Assembly (NCBI GenBank): GCA_934725525.1
Contig: CAKVCG010000010.1
Coordinates: 1-21,264, forward strand
DNA: 21,264 bases
Reading direction: 5' to 3'
From: an uncultured Brachyspira sp.
Lineage (GTDB): Bacteria > Spirochaetota > Brachyspiria > Brachyspirales > Brachyspiraceae
This document shows positions 7,669 through 15,152 of the stretch, one piece after another (position 1 is the stretch's first letter; each line of letters opens with the position of its first letter). The translations under genes and the position numbers were made by a program. Below the pieces are notes generated by a model. That model had not been told where the DNA came from, searched no databases, and worked only from the letters and a program-made list of their open reading frames with translations.

Positions 7669-8820
7669 TTAATATTTTCTTATTTTGCCGTCTTTATCAA
7701 ATACCAAATCTATATATTTAGGTTTTTGATTATTTTGCATACTTTGTAAGCTAATTTCTTCTTCATCGTTATTAATTGCGCTTCTTCCAGAAATCGAATT
7801 TCCTTTTGAAACGGTTATATAAGAAAAATTAGACAATGCCGTAGAATCATTCACATGGATTTGAGAGCCGTAATATATTAAAGCGCCGGGGTATAAATAT
7901 GCAACAGAATAATCATATTTATTTATTTTAGCGTTAGGCACTTCATTTTTATCAACTCCGTTTATCCAATTGGTAAGCAAAGCCCCCCAAGTTGCGCTGC
8001 CAGAAACCGATTTTAACACTTTATTATAATCCTCGCTTTCCGTTGATTTTGCAATATTTTTGAAAATGTCGGAATTTCTATTGTTCTTAATATAAAGCCA
8101 ATTCATAAATATCGAAGCGGAAGGATAATTAACAAATAAATTATTATAAGGATAAGGCAAATTCCAAGTATAAAAACAATAATAATATATGTGATTAAAT
8201 TCATTAATTCGAGATTTAATAATATTCTCGTCAAATAAAACCGAAGTCGACTCCGAAAGGCATTCGTTTAACCAAAGCGACATATCTTTGCCTTTTTGTA
8301 GATAATTTACATTAAAATTAATTAAATGCTGAAATTCATGCAAAACGGTTCCCGTTATGACTTCGGGGCTGGAATTAAGCAGATTAATATCCATATATAA
8401 AATTTCCCCGTTATTCGCGCTTCCGTAAATCAAATCGCTCGGCAAAAAATATCCCATTACTAATGAATCGCCGCTATTATTTCCGTTAATATCCACAAAT
8501 AGAAGTTTAATTTTTCCATTTTTATCGACATCCGTATGAGCTCCGTATATGCCCGTCATTTGATTATATTTATCTTCAAATTTTGTCGTTACCTGCTTTA
8601 TATTCTCTAGATTATAATTATAACCGCTTTCTGCATAAACATATAAATGCGTAGTGTTCAAAACCGAGTTTACAGTCACTCTATCGATTCTCTGAGATGC
8701 GGAATTATATCTAACCACATAATAATATAAATCGCTATCGGAAGATTCGTAAACATACGCTTTGCATGAGTTCAAGAATATAAAAGGAAATATTGAAATT
8801 AGTAAAAACAAATTATGCAT
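7669..8820 (-). CDS. M30-like zinc metallopeptidase lipoprotein (second copy)
   Basis: Predicted surface or periplasmic lipoprotein of 383 aa with a zincin motif. The signal peptide ends in FLNSC, making C19 the likely lipidated residue. HEFQH (162-166) gives two His ligands and the catalytic Glu; WLNECLSES about 20 residues on supplies the probable third ligand E187. This layout and the flanking YGAHTDVDKNGKI (an EF-hand-like Asp/Asn loop) fit the hyicolysin (M30) family. I moved the start to the ATG at 8820 because AAGGA lies 8 nt upstream; the longer frame from 8853 would overlap the preceding gene and delay the signal peptide. It is a clear paralogue of the gene at 8837-10108. Family assignment is by motif, not by search. 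Confidence 0.75.
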   Translation of the reverse strand: MHNLFLLISIFPFIFLNSCKAYVYESSDSDLYYYVVRYNSASQRIDRVTVNSVLNTTHLYVYAESGYNYNLENIKQVTTKFEDKYNQMTGIYGAHTDVDKNGKIKLLFVDINGNNSGDSLVMGYFLPSDLIYGSANNGEILYMDINLLNSSPEVITGTVLHEFQHLINFNVNYLQKGKDMSLWLNECLSESTSVLFDENIIKSRINEFNHIYYYCFYTWNLPYPYNNLFVNYPSASIFMNWLYIKNNRNSDIFKNIAKSTESEDYNKVLKSVSGSATWGALLTNWINGVDKNEVPNAKINKYDYSVAYLYPGALIYYGSQIHVNDSTALSNFSYITVSKGNSISGRSAINNDEEEISLQSMQNNQKPKYIDLVFDKDGKIRKY

Positions 8821-8836
8821 ATTTTTTTCCTTAAAA

Positions 8837-10108
8837 TTAATATTTTTTAACATCGCCGTTTCTATCTAAAAGAATATTGATGATTTGATTTTCTTCTTCT
8901 TTTTTAGTTTCTCCATTTTCTATAACGCTTCTTCTCGCTTTACTTACAGTAGATATGGAAGAGCTAACGCTTGCTTTTACGGAAGTATAACCTTTTAAAG
9001 CGGTATCTTTATTAAGAACTATAGTTTTACCATTACTACTTGTTTTAACAATATTGCCTCCTTCCTGACCGCTATAATTATCGCAAACTACCATTGCGCC
9101 GGGGTATAAATTTATATTTCCATTAGCCATATTTACGGTAGCGCTTTCAGGTTTAGCGGCATTACTTGAAACAATATCGGATATCCATTCAAGTAATAAA
9201 TTATCCCAAGTTGTGCCGCCGGAAGTCGATTTTAATACTTTATTATAATCCGTATTTTCTTTAGAATCCGCGATTTTTTTAAAAATATCAGATTTTGAAC
9301 CGTTTTTTTTATAAAGCCAATGCATAAATATGGAAGCGGAAGGATAATTAACTAAAACATTAGGAAAACTCTTTGCGCCGTTATAATTACTAATATTAGT
9401 GGGTATATCCCAAGTATAGAAACAATAATAATTTATATTATTAAATTCTTTTATCCGAGTTTCCGCCGTAGATTTATTAAAAAGAATAGAAGTAGACTCC
9501 GAAAGAGATTCATTTAGCCAAGAATCCATCTCTCTCCTTTCTCCGTTTATGACATAACTATAATTTATTAAATGTTGAAATTCATGAATCATTGTCCCGA
9601 TTGATTTATCTATATCCGAATTAGCGCTTGATAAATCCATATACAAAATTTCGCCTTCGTTATAGCCATGCATATCCAGAGGATTAAAATACCCCAATAC
9701 TCGACTACCTTTACTACTAAAATTAATATCCATCAATAAAATTATTATTTTTGAATTGTTATCAATATCAGAATGTCCGCCGTAAATATTCGTTATTTCA
9801 TCATAATAATAATCGAATTCCTGAACAAGTTTATTTAAAGCGTAAAGACTAATATCTCTTTCTTCTTCCGGTATTTGAGATTGTTTATGGAATTTAGTTT
9901 GAAGATATATAGCCAAATGGTCGGTAGTTTTTATTAATTTAGCGGGAACATTAAACCATCCCATCGCCTTACCATTATTTATCATCTGCCCGTAAAAAGT
10001 TTTAGTTTCATTTAAAGTTTCGCTACTGTTGAGGTAATTTCTTATGGCGCAGGAATAAAAACTTAAAGCCAAAACTAATAAAAAAATTAAAAACATTATC
10101 TTATTCAT
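8837..10108 (-). CDS. M30-like zinc metallopeptidase lipoprotein (first copy)
   Basis: A 423-aa predicted lipoprotein: signal peptide with lipobox SFYSC (C20), zinc motif HEFQH at 175-179 and WLNESLSES with the likely third zinc ligand E200. An Asp/Asn loop SDIDNNSKI (113-121) precedes the domain, and a short motif INILLDRNGDVKKY closes the protein. The downstream paralogue has the same order of motifs (HTDVDKNGKI, HEFQHLIN, WLNE, VNYPSASIFM, DKDGKIRKY). The insert at about 330-365, containing GQEGGNIVKTSSNG, is one of the regions where the two differ. It is the promoter-proximal gene of the set and could degrade host or surface proteins, but no substrate can be inferred. Confidence 0.77.
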   Translation of the reverse strand: MNKIMFLIFLLVLALSFYSCAIRNYLNSSETLNETKTFYGQMINNGKAMGWFNVPAKLIKTTDHLAIYLQTKFHKQSQIPEEERDISLYALNKLVQEFDYYYDEITNIYGGHSDIDNNSKIIILLMDINFSSKGSRVLGYFNPLDMHGYNEGEILYMDLSSANSDIDKSIGTMIHEFQHLINYSYVINGERREMDSWLNESLSESTSILFNKSTAETRIKEFNNINYYCFYTWDIPTNISNYNGAKSFPNVLVNYPSASIFMHWLYKKNGSKSDIFKKIADSKENTDYNKVLKSTSGGTTWDNLLLEWISDIVSSNAAKPESATVNMANGNINLYPGAMVVCDNYSGQEGGNIVKTSSNGKTIVLNKDTALKGYTSVKASVSSSISTVSKARRSVIENGETKKEEENQIINILLDRNGDVKKY

Positions 10109-10158
10109 AAAATAATATGTTACCTTATTGTTATCTTATCCTTGATTATATTAATTAT

Positions 10159-10185
10159 ATTATACAAAAAAATAAGATTTGGCAA
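10159..10185 (-). promoter_or_regulatory. Probable promoter of the M30-like pair
   Basis: On the minus strand TTGCCA (10185-10180) is followed by a 15-nt spacer and TATAAT (10164-10159). The spacer is shorter than ideal. The -10 box lies 50 nt before the ATG at 10108. The remainder of the 208-bp divergent gap is AT-rich. Confidence 0.4.
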
Positions 10186-10257
10186 GTATTTTTACAAATA
10201 TGTTCTATAACAAAATTTTATATATAATATTAAAACTATATAAAAATTATCGAAAAA

Positions 10258-10285
10258 TTGACAAATATAATTTATAATATATGAT
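10258..10285 (+). promoter_or_regulatory. Promoter of rsgA
   Basis: A perfect TTGACA (10258-10263), a 16-nt spacer and TATGAT (10280-10285) precede the TTG start of rsgA by about 31 nt. AGAGG at about 10302-10306 lies between them and serves as the ribosome binding site. Confidence 0.6.
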
Positions 10286-10316
10286 AAAATTAATTAATTA
10301 AAGAGGCAAATTAAAT

Positions 10317-11417
10317 TTGACAATAAAAGATATAGGTTTTGATAAATATTTTGAAAAATTAACTTTAGAAATTCTTAACAACCCCAATAACCATAATGAA
10401 AATAAAAATTTAATTCCCGCAAGAGTCATAAGAATAAATAAAAGATACTATACTCTATTTTCGGATTACGGTAAATTTTTAGCGAGAATAAAGGGAAAGA
10501 TTAGGCATAAATCGGAAGTTAAAAGCGAGCTTCCCGTAGTTGGCGATTGGGTTTTGATGCGAAAGTCGGATAATAACGCTTTTATAGACACTATATTAAC
10601 AAGAAAAAATATTTTATACAGAAAGGCAAATATTAAAAAAAACGATATACAAGCAATAGTAAGCAATATCGACTATGTTTTTATAATTGTCGCTTTGGAT
10701 AACGAAATGTCAATATCCGCGATAGCGAGATATTTATCAATCGCTCATACTTCGGAGATTAAACCGATTATAGCGATTAGCAAAATCGACATTTATCAAA
10801 AAAGCGAATATAAAGAATTATTAAAAAATATAAAAGAAAATTACCCAAACGAAATCGCGTTCGGATACGATGCGAAAACGGGAAATAACGCGAAAAAATT
10901 TTTGGAATATATTAAAAAAAATACATCTTCGGTTTTTATCGGAGCTTCTGGTTCTGGGAAATCGACAATAATTAATTATTTGCTCAAAAAAGAAAAAATG
11001 AAAACTAAAGAAGTAAGAGAATACGATTTTAAAGGAATGCATACCACCACCCATAGAGAACTTTTGGCTTTAGAAGGCGGAGGAGTCGTTATAGACACGC
11101 CAGGATTAAGAAATTTGGATTTATGGGAAGAGGATAAAGGAATAAAAAAAACTTTTGAAGATTTTGAAAAACTCTCTAAAAATTGTAAATTTAAAAATTG
11201 CACTCATCAGCATGAGCCGAATTGTTATATAATTAAACTTTTAGAAAAAGATAAAATTCCCTATGAGAGATACGAGGCTTATATAACGCTTCTCAACGAA
11301 AATAAAGAACTTCAAAAAACTTCAATAGAAATAAAGAAAGATAGAAAAAACGCGTTAAAAAAAATAACGAAATATAGAAAAGATTATAAGAAAATAAATA
11401 AAAATATTGAAAAATAA
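10317..11417 (+). CDS. rsgA: Ribosome small-subunit-dependent GTPase RsgA
   Basis: Circularly permuted GTPase that checks late 30S subunit assembly. The permuted order is visible: an N-terminal OB-like domain (about 33-105), G4 SKID (155-158), then G1 GASGSGKS (209-216), G2 around HTTT (242-245) and G3 DTPG (260-263). The C-terminal zinc knuckle is C290-x4-C295-x-H297-x5-C303. At 366 aa it is of normal size, with a Lys-rich tail. The frame opens with TTG, not ATG; AGAGG sits about 10 nt upstream and no upstream ATG is in frame, so TTG is the likely true start. The N-terminus MTIKDIGFDKYFEKL resembles that of many RsgA proteins from Gram-positive anaerobes. Confidence 0.93.
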   Translation: MTIKDIGFDKYFEKLTLEILNNPNNHNENKNLIPARVIRINKRYYTLFSDYGKFLARIKGKIRHKSEVKSELPVVGDWVLMRKSDNNAFIDTILTRKNILYRKANIKKNDIQAIVSNIDYVFIIVALDNEMSISAIARYLSIAHTSEIKPIIAISKIDIYQKSEYKELLKNIKENYPNEIAFGYDAKTGNNAKKFLEYIKKNTSSVFIGASGSGKSTIINYLLKKEKMKTKEVREYDFKGMHTTTHRELLALEGGGVVIDTPGLRNLDLWEEDKGIKKTFEDFEKLSKNCKFKNCTHQHEPNCYIIKLLEKDKIPYERYEAYITLLNENKELQKTSIEIKKDRKNALKKITKYRKDYKKINKNIEK

Positions 11418-11622
11418 ATTTAATTAAAATTCAAGAAAAATAATTTTTTATTTTAAAATTTAATCAAAAAATTTAAACACTTATTTTAAAAGTTTTGTAT
11501 CTTATTTGTAGATAATAAAAGTTATCGAGGTTATTAAAAAATAAAAAAGTTAACCTAAAATTAAAAATAATTGTTATATTCAAAATGGAAATTATAATTA
11601 TAAGAGAGGGAATTTTAAGATT

Positions 11623-12063
11623 ATGAAACGAGCGGTTATAATAATAACGACATTTATATTATCGTTAGGTTTATTTGCGAACGAGCCCGATTTATTAATG
11701 AAAGCTTTGAAAAATAACGATATAGATAAAGCTAAAGAACTTATAATATCTGGCGTAAATATCAATACGAGAAACATGATTGGAGAAACTCCTTTAATGG
11801 AAGCATCGGAAAAAGGATTTACGGAAATAGTCGAGCTTTTATTAAACAAAAAAGTTAATATAAATATAAGTAATGTAAAAAATAGAACAGCGTTAAGCAA
11901 AGCCGCCTATGAAGGACATACCGATATAGTAAAACTTTTGATAAATGCGGATGCGACTCTTAATATAAGAGATAGAGACGGAAAAACCGCATTGGCTTAC
12001 GCGTCCGAAAAAGAATATAAAGATATAGTAAAAATACTTAAAAAAGCGGGAGCGATTAAATAA
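11623..12063 (+). CDS. Secreted ankyrin-repeat protein
   Basis: A 146-aa protein with a signal peptide (about residues 1-19, likely cut after LFA) and nothing beyond it but ankyrin repeats. Three full repeats (about 24-54, 55-87, 88-120) show the TPLMEA/TALSKAA...G...IVELLL pattern, and a fourth partial repeat ends the protein. With no lipobox it is probably periplasmic or exported. Ankyrin repeats bind proteins; there is no enzymatic domain. GAGAGGG lies about 16 nt before the ATG. It may be transcribed with rsgA or separately: the 205-nt gap before it is AT-rich with no clear promoter or terminator. A hairpin at 12111-12145 ends the unit. Confidence 0.85.
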   Translation: MKRAVIIITTFILSLGLFANEPDLLMKALKNNDIDKAKELIISGVNINTRNMIGETPLMEASEKGFTEIVELLLNKKVNINISNVKNRTALSKAAYEGHTDIVKLLINADATLNIRDRDGKTALAYASEKEYKDIVKILKKAGAIK

Positions 12064-12110
12064 GAAATTAAATAATATATTTTTCATAAATTTTTCTCCT
12101 TGTGTATTTT

Positions 12111-12145
12111 ATAAAGCTGCTTTAACCGGTGGCTTTATATTTTTT
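12111..12145 (+). terminator. Terminator after the ankyrin gene
   Basis: ATAAAGC (12111-12117) pairs perfectly with GCTTTAT (12132-12138) around a 14-nt loop, followed by ATTTTTT. It lies about 48 nt after the stop codon and separates two convergent genes. Confidence 0.55.
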
Positions 12146-12163
12146 AACGACTTTGTAAACTTT

Positions 12164-12742
12164 CTATTTCCAATTAGCCCCGAGCGAAGCTCCGCCTTTG
12201 GCGAAAGGCGAACTTTCTATCAAACGATTATAAAATAAATCTCTAACATTATTCAAAAACGACTTTGTCTCCTCGCTCGAATAATCGGCGTAAGTCCAAT
12301 CGAGTTCCGAATAGCCTTTTTTCTTTTTATATATTAAAGTTAAATCGGCAAAAACTCCGTCTTTCAAATATATTCTATGAGTAAAGTTTTTATTTGTAGC
12401 CAAAATGAAATTTTCAAGAGTGAGTATCGCGGGGTCTATATTTATTTTTCTGCCTCCTTTTTCGTCCAAATATTTTTTTTCTATTTTGTCCGTGATTTTT
12501 TTCGCTTCGACTAAATAATCTCTTTCAATCATATTTTCAAAAACCAAGAATCTTTTTTTCAAATTTTCGCCCATTTCTTCTTTATAATATATAGAATGAG
12601 AAAATAAATATTCCTCGCCAATAATTTTTACGGAATTAAAATTTTCTATAATGTCTTTTAAAACCGATTCATATACTTCAAAATCTCCATACATACACGC
12701 GATTATAAGGACCGCTTTAGATTGTTTTATAGCCATACTCAT
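12164..12742 (-). CDS. DUF4416 family protein with a hairpin-encoded C-terminal tail
   Basis: A 192-aa cytoplasmic protein of the DUF4416 family, known mainly from spirochaetes and deltaproteobacteria; function unknown. The family pattern is clear: FSHSIYYKEEMGENLKKRF (about 47-65), the RKINIDPAILTLENFILAT stretch (about 97-115), HRIYLKDGVFADLTL (121-135) and LDWTYADY (146-153). The core ends at about residue 176. The last 16 residues (SSPFAKGGASLGANWK) are encoded by a GC-rich double hairpin at 12182-12210 and do not look like part of the domain. No Shine-Dalgarno sequence is seen. A TATAAT (12755-12750) ends 7 nt before the ATG, so the mRNA may be almost leaderless, unless the second ATG at 12736 is used. 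Confidence 0.82.
   Translation of the reverse strand: MSMAIKQSKAVLIIACMYGDFEVYESVLKDIIENFNSVKIIGEEYLFSHSIYYKEEMGENLKKRFLVFENMIERDYLVEAKKITDKIEKKYLDEKGGRKINIDPAILTLENFILATNKNFTHRIYLKDGVFADLTLIYKKKKGYSELDWTYADYSSEETKSFLNNVRDLFYNRLIESSPFAKGGASLGANWK
12182..12210. repeat. GC-rich double hairpin inside the 3' end of the DUF4416 gene
   Basis: GAGC-GAA-GCTC (12182-12192) is followed directly by CGCCTTT-GGCG-AAAGGCG (12193-12210), two perfect hairpins in tandem in otherwise AT-rich coding DNA. The composition is like the intergenic elements at 7153-7275 and 19644-19689. It supplies most of the C-terminal tail of the DUF4416 protein. Confidence 0.5.
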
Positions 12743-12823
12743 ACTTTATATTATAATACAATAATAAATTATTAGGAATATTAAATAATAATGTAAAAAT
12801 GGCAATAATTATGGAATACATAC

Positions 12824-12852
12824 TTGACAAAAATATATTAATAGTATACGAT
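12824..12852 (+). promoter_or_regulatory. Promoter of the tRNA pair
   Basis: A perfect TTGACA (12824-12829), a 17-nt spacer and TACGAT (12847-12852) lie 38 nt before the first base of tRNA-Lys. The -10 box matches consensus at four of six positions. Confidence 0.6.
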
Positions 12853-12890
12853 ATCTAAACATTTAATTAAATTTAATTAAAAATAAATAC

Positions 12891-12963
12891 GGGCCAATAG
12901 CTCAGTCGGTAGAGCATCGCCCTTTTAAGGCGGTTGTCGAAGGTTCGAATCCTTCTTGGCTCA
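12891..12963 (+). tRNA. tRNA-Lys (anticodon TTT)
   Basis: A complete 73-nt cloverleaf. The acceptor GGGCCAA pairs with TTGGCTC (one G-T pair), the D arm is GCTC...GAGC, and the anticodon stem TCGCC/GGCGG closes the loop CTTTTAA with anticodon TTT. The T arm is GAAGG-TTCGAAT-CCTTC and the discriminator base is A. CCA is not encoded. tRNA-Glu follows after 25 nt, so both are probably cut from one transcript. Confidence 0.96.
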
Positions 12964-12988
12964 ACTATTATTTTTACTATAATAATAT

Positions 12989-13062
12989 GCCGGTGTGGTG
13001 AAGTGGTTTAACACACAGGATTTTCATTCCTGCATTCGCGGGTTCGAAACCCGTCACCGGTT
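12989..13062 (+). tRNA. tRNA-Glu (anticodon TTC)
   Basis: A 74-nt cloverleaf. The acceptor GCCGGTG pairs with CACCGGT, ending in a G1-U72 wobble pair; the anticodon stem CAGGA/TCCTG closes the loop TTTTCAT with anticodon TTC. The T arm is GCGGG-TTCGAAA-CCCGT. The base after position 72 is T, so the discriminator reads U73, which is uncommon for tRNA-Glu. CCA is not encoded. A strong hairpin follows 8 nt later. Confidence 0.93.
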
Positions 13063-13069
13063 CATTTTT

Positions 13070-13100
13070 AAGCCTATATCTTTAGATATGGGCTTTTATA
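13070..13100 (+). terminator. Terminator of the tRNA transcript
   Basis: An 11-bp stem (13070-13080 with 13085-13095, one G-T pair) with a 4-nt TTTA loop, followed by TTATATTTA. It sits between tRNA-Glu and the cheW promoter. Confidence 0.7.
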
Positions 13101-13139
13101 TTTAATTAAAAATTCCGATAAATATAAAAATAAAATTAC

Positions 13140-13167
13140 TTGACTTATGTTTATTATATATTATAAT
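13140..13167 (+). promoter_or_regulatory. Promoter of the cheW-rbfA-nrnA-rnhA set
   Basis: TTGACT (13140-13145), a 16-nt spacer and a perfect TATAAT (13162-13167) end 19 nt before the cheW ATG. An AAGGAG lies in the short leader. Confidence 0.65.
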
Positions 13168-13186
13168 TTAGATTTAAGGAGCCAAC

Positions 13187-13651
13187 ATGTCAAATCAAAT
13201 ACTCGTATTTAATATAAATAACGAACTATACGGAATAGATATACTAAAAGTGCAGGAAATACTTAATTTTATTCAACCTACCCCTATTCCTAATTGTCCA
13301 GATTATTTAAAAGGAATAATTAATTTGAGGGGAACTATAATACTCGTTATAGATTTAAGAGCAAGATTTCATTTCAGCGCGCCTATGGACCCCAATAATT
13401 GCGTTATAGTCGTAGTAGCCATAGGAAATAAAAAATACGGATTGGTTGTAGATTCCGTTTCGGACGTCCTTACAATTAACGAAGGAAATATACAGGAAGA
13501 TATAGATATACATTCGGGTATAGACAATAGATATATAATGGGACTCGTTAAAGCAAACGAACAAATGATTATTTTGGTCAATATAGACAAAGTATTTTTA
13601 CAAAACGAACTTGACGATTTAAATACGGCGGTAAATAATTCGGTAGTTTAA
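13187..13651 (+). CDS. cheW: Chemotaxis coupling protein CheW
   Basis: A 154-aa single-domain CheW that links chemoreceptors to the CheA kinase. Visible landmarks are FNINNELYGIDILKVQEI (8-25), PNCPDYLKGIINLRGTIILV (35-54, with the conserved R48 of NLRG), the KYGLVVDSVSDV stretch (83-94) and MGLVKANEQMIILVNIDKV at the end. The length is typical. AAGGAG lies about 7 nt before the ATG. It is the first gene after a strong promoter and is followed at 27 nt by rbfA, an unusual partner for a chemotaxis gene. Confidence 0.95.
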   Translation: MSNQILVFNINNELYGIDILKVQEILNFIQPTPIPNCPDYLKGIINLRGTIILVIDLRARFHFSAPMDPNNCVIVVVAIGNKKYGLVVDSVSDVLTINEGNIQEDIDIHSGIDNRYIMGLVKANEQMIILVNIDKVFLQNELDDLNTAVNNSVV

Positions 13652-13678
13652 AATTAGATTAAATATATAAAAATAAAT

Positions 13679-14044
13679 ATGCCTTCTCATAGAATATTTA
13701 GAGTAAACGAAAATATTAAACAGATTCTTTCGACTATCATATTTAAAGAAATTGAAGACCCAAGAATAAAAAATAATCTTATAACGATAACAAAAGTCGA
13801 CTGTGAAAAAGATTTTAAAAACGCGAAAGTTTATTTTGTTTGTTTGCATGAAGATAAAAAAGACGAAGTATTGAGCGGATTAAACAGCGCGAGAGGAGTT
13901 ATTTTCTCATATCTTAAAAAAAGTCTTAAAATTAAATATGTTCCAAATTTGATTTTCAATTACGACAAAACTTTAATCGAAACGAATAAAGTATTGGCAA
14001 ATATAAGAAATTTAAATATGAACAAAGATAATAACGAAAATTGA
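13679..14044 (+). CDS. rbfA: Ribosome-binding factor A
   Basis: A 121-aa KH-like protein that helps mature the 5' end of 16S rRNA in the 30S subunit. The RbfA pattern is clear: SHRIFRVNENIKQILSTII at the N-terminus, EIEDPRIKNNLITITKV (25-41), then NAKVYFVCL (48-56), and GVIFSYLKKSLKIKYVPNLIF (73-93). Length is normal. No good ribosome binding site precedes the ATG, so translation may depend on the cheW gene just upstream. The nrnA gene follows, an order (rbfA then DHH phosphoesterase) common in bacteria. Confidence 0.9.
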   Translation: MPSHRIFRVNENIKQILSTIIFKEIEDPRIKNNLITITKVDCEKDFKNAKVYFVCLHEDKKDEVLSGLNSARGVIFSYLKKSLKIKYVPNLIFNYDKTLIETNKVLANIRNLNMNKDNNEN

Positions 14045-14096
14045 TTTATTTTATTAAAAATATAAAATAATTTAAAGAAATAATAAGGAAATTCTT

Positions 14097-15152
14097 ATGG
14101 CTAATAATATAAAAAGAACGGTAAAGAAAAAATTTAAAAACAATATAAAAAAATCAATTTCAAAAAAGAATATAAAAACAAGCATAAAAGAAATATTAAA
14201 AACTCTCTCAAAAGCTAAAAATATAACGATAACGGGACATAGAAATCCCGATGTCGACTGCATAGCTTCCTGTTTGGGATTGTCGCTTCTTATAAAAAAA
14301 GTATTCAAAAGAAAAGCGATTGTTGTGAATACCGACAAAATGCAAAGAGATTTACAAAATTTGCCGTTGATAGATAAAGTTATATTTAATGTAGACGAAA
14401 AAACTTTGCCTAAAAAAGACATTTTGGTAGTTTTGGATTCGGGCGATATTGACAGAATAGGATGGATTTCCGATATACTTGAAGAATATAACGAAGTAAT
14501 ATTTATAGACCATCATAAAGTTAGAAATATAAAAGGCGTCACTATGTTTTATGACGACATTAAAGCCGCCGCGACTTGCGAGATTATATTCGATATATTT
14601 TCGTCTTATTTAAAAAATTTCGATTCCACGATAGCGACTTTATTATATTGCGGACTTTCAACCGATACGGGAGGTTTCGCTTTTAGCAATACGACCGAAA
14701 AAACTTTACTCTCCGCTTCAAAATTAATGGGCAAAGGAGTAGTAATTGAAAATTTGGGAAATGTCGTTAGAAAGAGATATACTCGAATCGATGTAAACGT
14801 TTTGATGGAAATATATAGAAGGATGATAATAGACGAAGAGACAAAAATCGGTTATATATGTTTGCAAGATACGATAAACGGACATAGCATGAAAGAGATA
14901 ACCGTAAGCGCTTCTGACTTGCTTATACAAATGGAAGATGTTTTTATCGGTTTTATAATTCATGAAAGCGAAGAAGATTTTAGAGTGAGTATGAGAAGCA
15001 GAATAAATAAAAATATAAGAGAAGTGGCGGAATCTTTTGGAGGAGGAGGACATCCAAAAGCGGCCGGTTTTACCGTAAGCAAAAAATATTGGACGAAAGA
15101 AAAACTTATAACAGAAATCAAAAATAAACTCTTAAAATTATTAAATGGATAA
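14097..15152 (+). CDS. nrnA: DHH-family phosphoesterase, NrnA-like oligoribonuclease/pAp phosphatase
   Basis: A 351-aa cytoplasmic phosphoesterase that probably degrades very short RNA (nanoRNA) and 3'-phosphoadenosine 5'-phosphate. The DHH domain has GHRNPDVD (H48, D52, D54), VVLDSGD (D114), the name motif DHH (138-140) and STDTGGF (D190), all metal ligands. The DHHA1 domain carries FGGGGHPKAAGF (314-325), which binds the substrate. The first 35 residues form a very Lys-rich extension, longer than in typical NrnA. AAGGAAA lies just upstream of the ATG. Its last 8 nt overlap rnhA. Confidence 0.9.
   Translation: MANNIKRTVKKKFKNNIKKSISKKNIKTSIKEILKTLSKAKNITITGHRNPDVDCIASCLGLSLLIKKVFKRKAIVVNTDKMQRDLQNLPLIDKVIFNVDEKTLPKKDILVVLDSGDIDRIGWISDILEEYNEVIFIDHHKVRNIKGVTMFYDDIKAAATCEIIFDIFSSYLKNFDSTIATLLYCGLSTDTGGFAFSNTTEKTLLSASKLMGKGVVIENLGNVVRKRYTRIDVNVLMEIYRRMIIDEETKIGYICLQDTINGHSMKEITVSASDLLIQMEDVFIGFIIHESEEDFRVSMRSRINKNIREVAESFGGGGHPKAAGFTVSKKYWTKEKLITEIKNKLLKLLNG

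Noticed and set aside
11598..11900. 100-aa minus-strand frame over the ankyrin gene
   Set aside because: Its hydrophobic, Ser/Phe-rich sequence is the usual reverse reading of A-rich codons; the plus-strand frame has a signal peptide and clear ankyrin repeats.
14072..14422. 116-aa minus-strand frame with membrane-like composition
   Set aside because: It is antisense to the Lys-rich start of nrnA. Runs of AAA codons read backwards give Phe/Leu-rich sequence, which explains the apparent membrane spans.
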